A stretch of 64,000 nt of DNA, taken from contig NZ_JAHXBF010000010.1 of NCBI RefSeq assembly GCF_020103695.1, positions 372,001-436,000 of the forward strand, written 5' to 3'. The stretch is from Hyalangium versicolor (GTDB taxonomy: Bacteria; Myxococcota; Myxococcia; Myxococcales; Myxococcaceae). Of this stretch, positions 1 to 8,424 are shown one piece after another (within the stretch, counting starts at the first letter, position 1; each line of letters begins with the position of its first letter). Made by a program: the position numbers and the translations under genes. A model generated the notes under the pieces. The model worked only from the letters and a program-made list of their open reading frames with translations, did not search any database and was not told the origin of the DNA.

Positions 1-681
1 GATTTGCCGGGGTTCGGGCTGTCGTCGGCGCCCGGGGGTCCGCTGCGGACGGCGGAGGACGGGCTGCGGTTCTTCACCGATCCGGTGGAGGAGCTGCTGC
101 TGGCGATGAAGGCGGGGCCGGTGGCGGTGGTGGGGCACTCGCTCGGGGGGTTGGTGGCGTTGGAGCTGGCGCTGCGGGGGAAGGTGCCCATCGAGCGGCT
201 GGTGCTGATCGATGCGATGGGGCTGGGGCCGGAGATGAAGCCGCTGGCGCGGGCGTTCTTCCGGACCGGGCCGGAGCGGTTGGCGCGGGTGCTGGGGCAG
301 GAGCTGTTCGATCGATTGCTGCCGCCACCGGAGACGCCGCTGGGCCGGAGGCTGGGGGCGCTCGGGTATGAGCTGCTGGCCGTGCCTGGGGGGCGGCCGC
401 GTGCGACGCGAGCCTTCGACACGCTGGTGCCGATGGTGGGCGAGGTGTTCCACCGGTTGGAGCAGCTCGATTCGGTGAGGCAACCGGTGCTGCTGGTGTG
501 GGGAGAGAAGGAGGATGCCCTGCCCGTGTCTCTGGCGGTCGAGGCTGCGAACCGGCTGCCCGAGGTGCGCCTGCTGCGCGTGGTGGCCGGGCACAGCCCT
601 CATCTGGAACGACCGGAGGTGGTACTGCCGGCGCTCAGGGCGTTCCTCGACGACGCGCCTCAGCAATCGACAGCCGTTTGA
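1..681 (+). CDS. alpha/beta hydrolase, 3' part (5' end outside window)
   Basis: The reading frame is open from the first base and begins with DLPGFG, the loop that follows the second core strand in many alpha/beta hydrolases, so the gene starts upstream of the window and the TTG at 4 is not a real start. The nucleophile elbow GHSLGG places the catalytic Ser at codon 47 of the visible part. A helical lid follows, then LVWGEKEDALP carrying the likely acid and GHSPHLERPE carrying the catalytic His near the C terminus. The fold and catalytic machinery are clear, but the substrate cannot be told from the sequence; an esterase, lipase or C-C hydrolase are all possible. The next gene follows 45 bases later on the same strand. 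Confidence 0.85.
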   Translation, partial: DLPGFGLSSAPGGPLRTAEDGLRFFTDPVEELLLAMKAGPVAVVGHSLGGLVALELALRGKVPIERLVLIDAMGLGPEMKPLARAFFRTGPERLARVLGQELFDRLLPPPETPLGRRLGALGYELLAVPGGRPRATRAFDTLVPMVGEVFHRLEQLDSVRQPVLLVWGEKEDALPVSLAVEAANRLPEVRLLRVVAGHSPHLERPEVVLPALRAFLDDAPQQSTAV

Positions 682-725
682 TCATGAAACTCTCCTTGGC
701 GCGCCACCCTCTTCCTGAGCCCCAC

Positions 726-1595
726 ATGCTCCGCACGCTCTGCCTTACCCTGCTCTCCCTCTCCCTCGCGTGCAGCGCACACTCGAGTTCCAACCCCACT
801 CAGCCAACGCCTGCCTCGGGACCTGTGTCGAAAGAGGAACTGGCGCGCGTGCGCCAACGTGCCGAGTACATCCAGGCCTCCGAGCGCGCCTCCATCCGCG
901 CCACGGATCTCCTCCTTGAGAGGAAGGACCTCGACACGAGCAAGCTGCAACGGTTCCTCACCGTCCCTCGTGAGGGCTTCTGGTACGCGCTGTTCGGCCA
1001 CTTCACGGAAGAAGAGACGTTCGTCCCTGCCTACGCGTACCGAGCACCTCTCTCCGAACCCGAGCAGATGGAGAGCGTCACCGTGGAATCACTCCCGGGA
1101 GACTTCAGCCCCGCGGCCCGAGCGGCGAAGAAGGCCGTAGAAGTCACCGCGAAGATCCACCAACGGGGGCAGGTCAACCCGGTGGTGCTCGAGGAAGCAG
1201 ATGAACTCACCCTCTATGTCATGCAGGGAAGCCACGTCGCGGGAGTCACCATCCTCGGAGGCGACTTCCGATTCCGCTTCAGCCAGGACGGACGCACGAT
1301 TCTCGAGCAAACCCCACTGCACCAGGGGCTGATCAGCGTGGACGTACGCGTGCGGCACGACGAGTACGCGGGAGCCATGCACACCCATGTGCTCTTCCCA
1401 GGCCCCCTCGAGACCGAGCTGGCCATGCTCATGCTCTTCCCCGAGATGCAGGTCCTCTATGTGGGGGACCCGCGCACGGGCTTTGTCTACCAACTCCTCC
1501 CGGATGGAACGATCGAGACGCTGAGCCTGGACGAGTTCGAGAAGCGCCAGAGGCCCCCAGGCCCGCCCCCGCATCCAGAGAGCACCCAGCTCTAA
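726..1595 (+). CDS. hypothetical lipoprotein
   Basis: The protein has 289 residues. The ATG at 726 was chosen because it places a short hydrophobic signal and lipobox (LSLAC, then SAHSSS) at the N terminus; an upstream in-frame ATG at 684 would add a charged extension before it. The linker after the Cys is rich in Ser, Thr and Pro, followed by a globular domain with no motif I recognise. The C-terminal half contains GAMHTHVLFPGP and a segment YVGDPRTGFVYQLLPDG, which suggest a beta-rich soluble domain with possible metal-ligand histidines. Export and lipid anchoring are well supported, while the function is unknown. Confidence 0.75.
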   Translation: MLRTLCLTLLSLSLACSAHSSSNPTQPTPASGPVSKEELARVRQRAEYIQASERASIRATDLLLERKDLDTSKLQRFLTVPREGFWYALFGHFTEEETFVPAYAYRAPLSEPEQMESVTVESLPGDFSPAARAAKKAVEVTAKIHQRGQVNPVVLEEADELTLYVMQGSHVAGVTILGGDFRFRFSQDGRTILEQTPLHQGLISVDVRVRHDEYAGAMHTHVLFPGPLETELAMLMLFPEMQVLYVGDPRTGFVYQLLPDGTIETLSLDEFEKRQRPPGPPPHPESTQL

Positions 1596-1655
1596 TCGGC
1601 CCGTCTCCCCTCCTTCGAGGCCAACCACCTGTTTTCTGGGGGTCTTTGGATCTGC

Positions 1656-1697
1656 AAATAGTCAGGCCCCAAATCATGTGTTGCCAAAATAGTCAGG
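1656..1697 (+). promoter_or_regulatory. direct repeat, candidate MarR operator
   Basis: AAATAGTCAGG occurs at 1656-1666 and again at 1687-1697, exactly 31 bases apart (about three helical turns). The first copy is followed by CCCC and the second by GGCC. The pair lies just upstream of the marR-type gene that starts at 1709, so it may be the binding site through which the regulator represses its own efflux operon. MarR proteins more often use inverted repeats, so this assignment is an inference from position and repetition. Confidence 0.4.
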
Positions 1698-1708
1698 GGC
1701 CTTATTAA

Positions 1709-2254
1709 GTGGGCCGCGTGACGACTCGATCTCCCCCGCGCCTGAAGCCTCCCGCGCCCCGCTATGAGCGGATGCAGCGGCTTGCGCAGCGCTTCCCGGA
1801 CCTGGACGCCAGCGCCATCGAGACGTGTCTGGCCATGCTGCGCACCTCGCAAGAGCTGAGGGAAGCCTACGACTCCCACTTCACGCGTCACGGCCTGTCC
1901 CAGGGCCGCTTCGTGGTGCTCATCCATCTGCTCTACGCGGAGGATGCCACCAGCGGAGGGCTCAGCCCCGCGGAGCTGGCCGACAGCTCCGAGTGCACCC
2001 GCGCCACCATGACGGGGCTGTTGGACACGCTGGAGGACAGCGGCTTCATCTCCCGCCAGGACCATCCCGAGGATCGCCGGATGTACACGGTGCACCTCAC
2101 CCCCAAGGCGCACGCGTTCCTCCAGGAGATGCTGCCGGATCACTTCCGCCGCATCTCCGCGCTGATGACGCCGCTGAGCCAGTCCGAGCGCGACACCCTG
2201 CAAGAGCTCCTCAAGAAAGTGTCCTCGGGCATCCCCGCCCTGAGAGACCCCTGA
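1709..2254 (+). CDS. MarR-family transcriptional regulator
   Basis: The 181-residue protein has a winged-helix MarR core. A helical N terminus is followed by LSQGRFVVLIHLLYAED, the recognition-helix region SPAELADSSECTRATMTG, and the wing segment SRQDHPEDRRMYTVHLT, whose D-x-R/R pattern is diagnostic of the family. It is 28 bases upstream of an HlyD-type adaptor gene and an EmrB-type transporter gene on the same strand, the classic arrangement in which a ligand-responsive repressor controls an efflux pump. The start is uncertain: GTG at 1709 or GTG at 1718, neither with a strong ribosome binding site. The repeated 11-mer just upstream is the likely operator. The ligand is unknown. Confidence 0.9.
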   Translation: MGRVTTRSPPRLKPPAPRYERMQRLAQRFPDLDASAIETCLAMLRTSQELREAYDSHFTRHGLSQGRFVVLIHLLYAEDATSGGLSPAELADSSECTRATMTGLLDTLEDSGFISRQDHPEDRRMYTVHLTPKAHAFLQEMLPDHFRRISALMTPLSQSERDTLQELLKKVSSGIPALRDP

Positions 2255-2282
2255 TTCCTCTCGAACCCTTCACTCCTTCCAT

Positions 2283-3533
2283 ATGACGACCCAAACAGCC
2301 TCTGCTCCCAACCTCCCCACTCCTCCCTCTGTCGGCGCTGCCTCCCAGAGCCCCGCCGCGGCTGCCCCGCGCTCGCGCGCGAAGATCGTCCTGCCCGCCA
2401 TCCTGGGGGTGGCGGTGCTCGGCGCCGGCGTGCACTACCTGCTCACCTACGGCCGCGAGACGACCGATGACGCCCAGCTCGAGGGGCGCGTCGCCAACGT
2501 GTCGCCGCGCGTGGCCGGCCAGGTGGCCAAGGTGCTCGTGCAGGACAACCAGCTCGTCCACGCGGGGGACGTGATGGTGGAGCTCGATGTGAAGGACCTC
2601 AACGCGAAGCTGGATGTGGCTCGCGCGGACGTGCTCAGCGCCGAGGCGCAGCTGGCCTCCGCGCAGTCCCAGCTGGCGCTCACCGAGGCGACCGTCGGCG
2701 CCAACCTCCGCCAGGCCAAGGCCGGCGTGACGCAGGCCTCGAGCGGCATCAGCTCCTCGAAGGCCGCGCTCGATCAGGCCCGTGCGGACGTGGCCGCCGC
2801 CGAGGCCCGCTTCAAGCTGGCCGAGACGGACCTGGGGCGCGTGAAGCAGCTCACCGAGCAGGGCGCGCTCTCCCCCGCGGACCTGGACACGCGTCAGGCC
2901 ACCTATGATCAGACTCGCGCGCAGTTGGAGCAGGCCCGTGCGCGGCTGACCTCCACCGAGGCCGGCATCGAGAACTCCTCCGGAGGCCTGGAGGCGGCGC
3001 AGGGCCGGCTGGTGGCCGCGGAGGCGGGACCGGCCCAGGTGCAGGCCGCCCAGGCCGCAGTGAAGCTCGCCGACGCGAAGCTGCAGCAGGCCAAGGCCGC
3101 GCTGGAGCTGGCGGAGCTGGCCGTCTCGTACACCCAGGTCCGTGCTCCGGTGACGGGCCAGGTGAGCCGCCGCACCGTGGAGGTGGGGCAGATGGTGGGC
3201 CCCGAGCGTCCGCTGATGGCGATCGTCCCCCAGGATGACGTGTGGGTGGTGGCCAACTTCAAGGAGGATCAGGTGGGTGAGATGCGCGCGGGCCAGCCGG
3301 TGGACGTCAAGGTCGACGCCTTCTCCGGACACCACCTCAAGGGCCACGTGGACAGCCTGGCCGGCGCCAGTGGGGCTCGCTTCGCGCTGCTGCCTCCGGA
3401 CAACGCCTCGGGCAACTTCGTGAAGGTGGTGCAGCGCATCCCCGTGCTCGTGCGCCTGGACGAGAAGCCGTCCGAGCTGCCGCTCAAGCCCGGCATGAGC
3501 GCCGTGGTGACGGTCGACATGAGGGGCCACTAG
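2283..3533 (+). CDS. HlyD/EmrA-family membrane fusion protein
   Basis: The 416-residue protein has a Pro/Ala-rich cytoplasmic N terminus, one membrane segment near residues 38-58 and the lipoyl half-motif DDAQLEGRVANVSPRVAGQV. A long coiled coil rich in Ala and Gln (about 100-270) comes next, then the second lipoyl half-motif (RAPVTGQVSRRTVEVG) and a beta-barrel domain ending VVTVDMRGH. This is the periplasmic adaptor of a tripartite efflux pump, linking the inner-membrane transporter encoded immediately downstream to an outer-membrane channel encoded elsewhere. It is the second gene of the MarR-adaptor-transporter operon. A gene symbol is withheld because orthology to emrA is not shown. Confidence 0.92.
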   Translation: MTTQTASAPNLPTPPSVGAASQSPAAAAPRSRAKIVLPAILGVAVLGAGVHYLLTYGRETTDDAQLEGRVANVSPRVAGQVAKVLVQDNQLVHAGDVMVELDVKDLNAKLDVARADVLSAEAQLASAQSQLALTEATVGANLRQAKAGVTQASSGISSSKAALDQARADVAAAEARFKLAETDLGRVKQLTEQGALSPADLDTRQATYDQTRAQLEQARARLTSTEAGIENSSGGLEAAQGRLVAAEAGPAQVQAAQAAVKLADAKLQQAKAALELAELAVSYTQVRAPVTGQVSRRTVEVGQMVGPERPLMAIVPQDDVWVVANFKEDQVGEMRAGQPVDVKVDAFSGHHLKGHVDSLAGASGARFALLPPDNASGNFVKVVQRIPVLVRLDEKPSELPLKPGMSAVVTVDMRGH

Positions 3534-3563
3534 CCCTCCGGGGCGTTGGGCTCGAGGCGCACC

Positions 3564-5105
3564 ATGCAAGAGACCATCACCGGCTCGAAAGCCGGCATCA
3601 CCATCGCCGCCATGGCCGCGGCGCTGATGGCGGTGCTCGACATCTCCATCGTCAACGTGGCGCTGAGCGACATCCGCGCCAGCTTCGGCACGCCGCTGGA
3701 TCAGATCGCCTGGGTGTCCACCGGCTACATGATGGCCAACGTGGTGGTCATCCCGATGACGGGCTGGCTCCAGCGGCGGTTCGGCTTCCGGAAGTACTTC
3801 ACCTTCTCCGTGCTGATGTTCACCGCGGCCAGTCTGCTGTGCGGGCTGTCGTGGAACCTCACCTCACTGGTGCTGTTCCGCATCCTGCAGGGCATGGGCG
3901 GTGGCGCCATCATCCCCACCGCGCAGTCGCTGCTCTTCGCCCGCTACCCGCGCGAGGAGCACGGCATGGCGGGCGCGCTCTTCGGCCTGGGCGCGGTGAC
4001 GGGGCCGCTGCTGGGGCCCACCGTGGGCGGGTTGCTCATCGACGCGGCCAGCTGGCACTGGGTGTTCATCATCAACCTGCCGGTGGGCCTGTTCGCCGCG
4101 TACATGGCGTGGCGCCACATCGAGCAGAAGAACTTCACGCCCTCCAACGAGCCGGTGGATCGCTACGGCATCGCCCTGTTGGCGGTGGGCATGGCCTCGC
4201 TCCAGTACGTGCTGGAGGAGGGCAACCGCGAGGACTGGTTCGACAGCCGCACCATCACCGTGCTCGCGGTGATCGCCGCCGCGGCGCTCATCACCTTCAT
4301 CGTCCACGAGTTGGAGACGCCACGGCCCGTGGTGGACTTGAGGGTGTTCGGCAACCGCTCATACACAGCGGCCACCGGGGTGAACTTCCTCATCGGCACG
4401 GCGCTGTTCTCGGGCAGCTTCCTCTACAGCCTCTTCTGCGGCACGGTGATGAGGTACTCGGCGCTGGACATCGGACTGCTCTTCCTCAAGGGCAGCGCCA
4501 TCCAGATCGCCATCATGCCCCTCATCGGCCGGTTCGGTAACAAGCTGGACCCGCGGATGATGGTGGCCTTCGGCATCCTGGGCATGAGCCTGTCGCTCTT
4601 CGTGAATGGCCACCTCACCAACCGGTTGGACGAGGGCTCACTCATCCTCCCCATCTTCATCCGCGCCTGCTCCATGGGCTTCATCTTCGTGCCCATGTCG
4701 GTGATCGCGCTCAGCGACCTGAAGCCCGAGCAGCGAGGCAACGCGGCGGGCCTCTTCAACCTCACCCGCGAGTTGGGAGGCTCCATCGGCACCGCGTGGA
4801 TGAGCAGCGCGCTCAGTCGCTCCACCCAGCTGAACACCACGCTGCTCTCCTCGCATGTGGACGTCTACAGCCAGGTGACGCAGGAGCAACTCGCCGGGCT
4901 CCAGGGCCAGGTCGCCGGGCGGGTGTTCGACTCCATCAGCGCCGCCTACGGCATCATGAACCTGCGCATCAGTACCCAAGCGCTGGTGCGGGCCTTCAAC
5001 GCCAACTTCACCATGCTGGCCGTTCTCTTCGTGTGTGCGCTGGCGCTGGTGCTGCTGCTCAAGCGGCCCAGCCCCCACATGAAGGCGGATCCGGCGGCTC
5101 ACTGA
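3564..5105 (+). CDS. DHA2-family drug:H+ antiporter (EmrB/QacA type)
   Basis: The 513-residue protein has about 14 predicted membrane segments, the usual size and topology of DHA2 major facilitator transporters. The N terminus shows AALMAVLDISIVNVAL (motif with the membrane Asp typical of the subfamily), then GWLQRRFGFRKYF (motif A) and GAVTGPLLGPTVGGLLI (motif C, the antiporter motif). The ATG at 3564 gives the normal N terminus; a TTG at 3546 would add six residues. It lies 30 bases after the adaptor gene, so the two form one pump. A strong hairpin follows the stop codon and closes the operon. Confidence 0.93.
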   Translation: MQETITGSKAGITIAAMAAALMAVLDISIVNVALSDIRASFGTPLDQIAWVSTGYMMANVVVIPMTGWLQRRFGFRKYFTFSVLMFTAASLLCGLSWNLTSLVLFRILQGMGGGAIIPTAQSLLFARYPREEHGMAGALFGLGAVTGPLLGPTVGGLLIDAASWHWVFIINLPVGLFAAYMAWRHIEQKNFTPSNEPVDRYGIALLAVGMASLQYVLEEGNREDWFDSRTITVLAVIAAAALITFIVHELETPRPVVDLRVFGNRSYTAATGVNFLIGTALFSGSFLYSLFCGTVMRYSALDIGLLFLKGSAIQIAIMPLIGRFGNKLDPRMMVAFGILGMSLSLFVNGHLTNRLDEGSLILPIFIRACSMGFIFVPMSVIALSDLKPEQRGNAAGLFNLTRELGGSIGTAWMSSALSRSTQLNTTLLSSHVDVYSQVTQEQLAGLQGQVAGRVFDSISAAYGIMNLRISTQALVRAFNANFTMLAVLFVCALALVLLLKRPSPHMKADPAAH

Positions 5106-5124
5106 GCGGGCTCCAGATATGAAA

Positions 5125-5158
5125 AAGCGCGGAAGGAGCGGCCCCTCCTTCCGCGCTT
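5125..5158 (+). terminator. hairpin terminator of the efflux operon
   Basis: A perfect 14-base-pair stem (5125-5138 with 5145-5158) encloses a 6-base loop 20 bases after the transporter stop codon. No long T run follows, which is common in high-GC genomes, but the stem strength supports a terminator. Confidence 0.75.
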
Positions 5159-5483
5159 CTGCCCCCCCAGACTGCAGTGCGCCTATTTGAGGAGGCGCAT
5201 GGTCTTTAATGATGCGGGTTTCGTGCCAGCCCCTGGCAATCCCTCTACTCAGTGAAATCCACTACTTCAAGAGGGCTCCGAGAAACGGCTGCGTTCGAGC
5301 CGGACGCAACTGCGTTCAATTTGGAAGCGCTTGCGTCCAATGCGTACGCGCAGGGCTCTGAGAGGGTGAGGCCTGTGGCCGTTGAGCAGAGAGGCCTACA
5401 TGGCCCTTCCTGGCTCAGGGTTCTCGGTAACGAAGAATAACCCTTATCTTGAACCAGAACCTGAGGTTCTTGCCAATCCTCGT
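5159..5483. other. intergenic region with repeated TGCGTYC heptamers
   Basis: I see no convincing gene here. Between 5290 and 5347 a heptamer recurs: TGCGTTC at 5290 and 5311, its complement-type form GGACGCA at 5302, TGCGTCC at 5332 and TGCGTAC at 5341. The closely spaced mixed-orientation copies resemble a regulator or nucleoid-protein site cluster. The region lies between the ends of two converging transcription units, so a promoter role is not obvious. Confidence 0.35.
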
Positions 5484-6290
5484 CTACCGCTTTCGTCCCC
5501 TGGTGGACGGGAGCGGCTGGAGGACGAAGACGCGATCCAGCCGGTTGCTGTTGCGCCCGACAGGGGTCTCCAGGCGGTAGTCGAAGTCATACATGGCCAG
5601 GACGCGCAGGCCCGCGGAGCGGAAGAGGCGCCGGGCCTCGGCCAGATCATAGGTGCGGAAGAACCACTTTGTCTCGATGAGCATGTCCTTGCCGGGCCCG
5701 GAGATGCGCAGGCGGTTGCGCATGGGCGAGCGGCGGAGGCGGCGATCGGGCAGGCCTTCGCGGGTGTTGCAGATGACGGTGTCCCGGCCGACGCGGCCGA
5801 CCCAGCGCTCGCGCTCGAGGGTGGTGCGGGCGTAGTCGGTGAGGTGAAAGCCGAGCGCATAGACGCCGTCGGGCTTGAGCAACCGGCGGGTGCTCTGCAG
5901 GTGGGCGCGGGCGGCGGCCTCGCTGTCCAGGTAGCGGAAGGTGGAGACGAGATTGAAGGCCAGGTCCACGCGGCCCTCGAGTTCGGGTGCGGAGAAGGAC
6001 TCCATGCGGGACTGGAAGAGGCGGACGTGGCGCCTGCGGGCGGGCGAGAGGCGGCGGCGGGCATGCGCGAGCATGGGCTCGGCGATGTCATAGCCGACAA
6101 CGTCGAAGCCACGGCGAGCGGCCTCGGCGACGAGCCGTCCCGCGCCACAGGCGGGCTCGAGCAGGAGGGAGCCTCCGGTACCGTGGTGGCGGCTGAGAGC
6201 GAGGAGGAAGTCCATCTCCTTCTCGGTGTCAGTGCCGAAGATGGCCTCGTAATACTTGGGATGGGAGTACCAGTCGGAGCGTCGTTCCAT
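5484..6290 (-). CDS. class I SAM-dependent methyltransferase
   Basis: The 268-residue protein begins MERRSDWYSHPKYYEAIF from the ATG at 6290; a TTG ten codons upstream (6320) is less likely. Motif I (LLLEPACGAGRLV) and the following acidic strand end (DVVGYDI) form the SAM-binding Rossmann site. Motif II/III-like segments follow (FNLVSTFRYLDS, then LLKPDGVYALGFHLTD). The start YSHPKYYEAIFG, with an N-terminal Tyr/Phe-rich helix, is typical of small-molecule methyltransferases. It follows the ZIP transporter gene on the same strand with a 40-base gap and may be co-transcribed with it. The substrate is unknown. Confidence 0.88.
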   Translation of the reverse strand: MERRSDWYSHPKYYEAIFGTDTEKEMDFLLALSRHHGTGGSLLLEPACGAGRLVAEAARRGFDVVGYDIAEPMLAHARRRLSPARRRHVRLFQSRMESFSAPELEGRVDLAFNLVSTFRYLDSEAAARAHLQSTRRLLKPDGVYALGFHLTDYARTTLERERWVGRVGRDTVICNTREGLPDRRLRRSPMRNRLRISGPGKDMLIETKWFFRTYDLAEARRLFRSAGLRVLAMYDFDYRLETPVGRNSNRLDRVFVLQPLPSTRGRKR

Positions 6291-6330
6291 GGGGGCCGGC
6301 TTCGGTGTCCGCGGGGGCAATGGGGTTGGC

Positions 6331-7077
6331 TCAGTGCTCGGTCAGGCGCGCCAGCGCGAGCATCAGCAGCAACCCGGCGATGAGCGCCACCAGGTTGCGC
6401 CCCTGCCGATCCTTCCCATGGCGGCTGACGTGCGGGAGCAGATCCGACACCGCGATATAGAGGAAGGTGCCCGCCGAGAACGCCAGCGCCCACGGAGAGA
6501 ACCGCTCGAAGCTCAGCGCCGCATCCGACGCGAAGTAGAGCCCCGCCCCCACCGGCACCATGAGCCCGTAGAAGGCCGAGTACGCCAGGATGACCGGAGT
6601 GCTCTTCCCCTCCGACTTGAGGATGGACGCGAGCGACAGCGACGAGGGCACCTTGTGCGCGATGATGGCGATGAAGGCCATCAACCCCACGCCCTCCTTC
6701 ACCGACGAGCCCAGCGCCACGCCATCGATGAGCGTGTGCACCGAGAGCCCCACGAACGCCGCGAGCCCCAGTCCGTGGTGCGCGTGCTCCGTGCAGTTGA
6801 TCGGCTCCTCGCAGGAGTGCGAGAGGAAGTTGCGCTCCAGCACCACCAGGAAGACGAACCCCGCCGGCACCAGCGTGAAGGACGGATAGCCGCCCCCGTG
6901 AAACGCCTCGGGCAGCATGTGGAAGAAGGCGGCTCCCAGCATCACCCCCGCCGCGAAGGCCAGGAAGGACACCAGACGCGTCGCTCGATGGGTGAACACC
7001 ACCACCAGCGCGCCCGCGATGGCTCCCAGCAGGATGAAGAACGAATAGGTGGCGACCGTGGCCACGACCGGCGACAT
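6331..7077 (-). CDS. ZIP-family divalent metal transporter
   Basis: The 248-residue protein has about eight membrane segments. The conserved membrane motifs of ZIP carriers are visible: AAFFHMLPEAF in TM2 and AFIAIIAHKVPSSLSLASIL in TM4-5, with the His and Glu/Asp residues that line the metal site. A short variable loop (LSHSCEEPINCTEHAHH) between TM3 and TM4 is rich in His and Cys and probably binds metal on the cytoplasmic side. Family members import zinc, iron or manganese; which metal is used here is not shown. The methyltransferase gene lies 40 bases downstream. Confidence 0.9.
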   Translation of the reverse strand: MSPVVATVATYSFFILLGAIAGALVVVFTHRATRLVSFLAFAAGVMLGAAFFHMLPEAFHGGGYPSFTLVPAGFVFLVVLERNFLSHSCEEPINCTEHAHHGLGLAAFVGLSVHTLIDGVALGSSVKEGVGLMAFIAIIAHKVPSSLSLASILKSEGKSTPVILAYSAFYGLMVPVGAGLYFASDAALSFERFSPWALAFSAGTFLYIAVSDLLPHVSRHGKDRQGRNLVALIAGLLLMLALARLTEH

Positions 7078-7135
7078 TGGGGCGCGGACCCTACATCAGA
7101 TGGGCCGGGCGCAACACTTCCCCTGCAACGCACAT

Positions 7136-8395
7136 TCAGTAGTAGCGCCGCAACACCACCACGGTGACCCGTCCCGGCCGTACCTCCACCTCCTTCGCGG
7201 AAAGATGGCCGTTGAACTCCACCTGCACCATGTGCCGGCCCGCCGGCAGCCGGAAGCGCGTGAGCTGGAACTCGGCGGGCAGGGACAGCCAGGAGCGCAG
7301 GTCCGCCTTGTTCGCCAGGTTGAGCAGCAGGAACGTCAGGTATCCCACCTCCTCACTCTTGGTGAGAGCTCCTGCACCCGCCGCCAATCCCGCCTTTGCC
7401 ACCGCCCCGGCCAGTTGCTTCGCCAACATCCGGCCAATGCGGTCATCGAGGTGGACCTTCGCCACCCGCTCCAGCGACGTCACCGTCACCGCCCGCTCCG
7501 CCGCCGGTCCCACGCTCACCTGCGCCTGGGGCGTGGAGCCCCGGTCCCGGTACACAGGCACCGTGATGAGCTCCACGGCATTGGGCTCATACGGGCGATT
7601 CATGGGCTCCTTCTCCGGCGAGAGCCCCGCCTCCACGACGACCACCACCTGCCCCTCCCCCGGCCCGAGCGGCTCGTGCGTCACGCCCGGGAACTGTTGG
7701 AGCAGCGATGAGTACGCGTCATCCCGCCCCGTCAGCTTCGCCAGGCGCAACAGCGGTTCCGCCAGGGCTCCCAGCTGCGGCTCCAGCTCCAGCGCCTTCG
7801 CGTAGTCGATGAATGCCGAGTCCCAGTCCCGCTGGTCCTCGTAGAGCACTCCGCCGATGTAGCGCGCGATCGCGAGCTGCTCGTACGGCTTCTTCTCATC
7901 GACGATCATCTTCTGCAGCCGCTCGTTGACGCGACGGACCTCGACGAGCGCGTCCTCGTCCTTGCCCAGCTGCGCGTAGTTGAGCGCCTGGAGCACGGAG
8001 ATCATCAGCTTCTCGAAGTCCTCCCCGCGGTAGGCCCGCTGCCGCTCGCTGCTCAGCAGCGCGCCCGCCTCCTCGCGGATGGAGATGCCGTCCAGTTGCT
8101 GCGACAGCCGGTCCGCCTTCGCCAGCACCTGGATGCTCTCCTCCCAGCGCCCAGCGGCGTGCAGCACCATGCCCTTGTCGAGCAGCACCAGCAGCGCATC
8201 CCGAGGCTCCCCGTGCTGCTCCAGCTCCTCCAGCTCGTCCAGGGCGCGCGGGTAGTCCTCCGCCTCGTAGGCCTGGCGCAGGCCTCGTGTGCGGGCCACA
8301 TAATCGCCCGCGCAACCGACCAGCAACACAGGCCCCAAGAGCACGAGCAGTGCCCACGCCCGAGGGCGCGGGCTGCGACCGAGACAAGGGGACAT
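7136..8395 (-). CDS. COG3014-like TPR lipoprotein
   Basis: The 419-residue protein starts with a twin-Arg/Pro-rich n-region, a Leu-rich hydrophobic stretch and the lipobox LVGCAGD. TPR-like helices follow, including YEAEDYPRALDELEELEQ, AGRWEESIQVLAKADRLSQ and DWDSAFIDYAKALELEP. After a Gly/Pro-rich junction (GPGEGQVVVVVEAG), a beta-rich domain ends in a segment that binds no obvious cofactor (HMVQVEFNGHL, then EVRPGRVTVVVLRRYY). This resembles the uncharacterised COG3014 family, which in gamma-proteobacteria occurs beside lpoB-like genes, as it does here. It is the last gene of a tight four-gene cluster (8383-10458 side, gaps of 8 to 29 bases). An envelope role, perhaps with peptidoglycan synthesis, is inferred from context. 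Confidence 0.75.
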   Translation of the reverse strand: MSPCLGRSPRPRAWALLVLLGPVLLVGCAGDYVARTRGLRQAYEAEDYPRALDELEELEQHGEPRDALLVLLDKGMVLHAAGRWEESIQVLAKADRLSQQLDGISIREEAGALLSSERQRAYRGEDFEKLMISVLQALNYAQLGKDEDALVEVRRVNERLQKMIVDEKKPYEQLAIARYIGGVLYEDQRDWDSAFIDYAKALELEPQLGALAEPLLRLAKLTGRDDAYSSLLQQFPGVTHEPLGPGEGQVVVVVEAGLSPEKEPMNRPYEPNAVELITVPVYRDRGSTPQAQVSVGPAAERAVTVTSLERVAKVHLDDRIGRMLAKQLAGAVAKAGLAAGAGALTKSEEVGYLTFLLLNLANKADLRSWLSLPAEFQLTRFRLPAGRHMVQVEFNGHLSAKEVEVRPGRVTVVVLRRYY

Positions 8396-8424
8396 GGAAC
8401 GGGACCCGAGCGCTCAGCCGCCCA

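Noticed and set aside
5252..5440. 62-codon plus-strand frame in the intergenic region
   Set aside because: No motif or ribosome site, and composition matches intergenic shadow frames.
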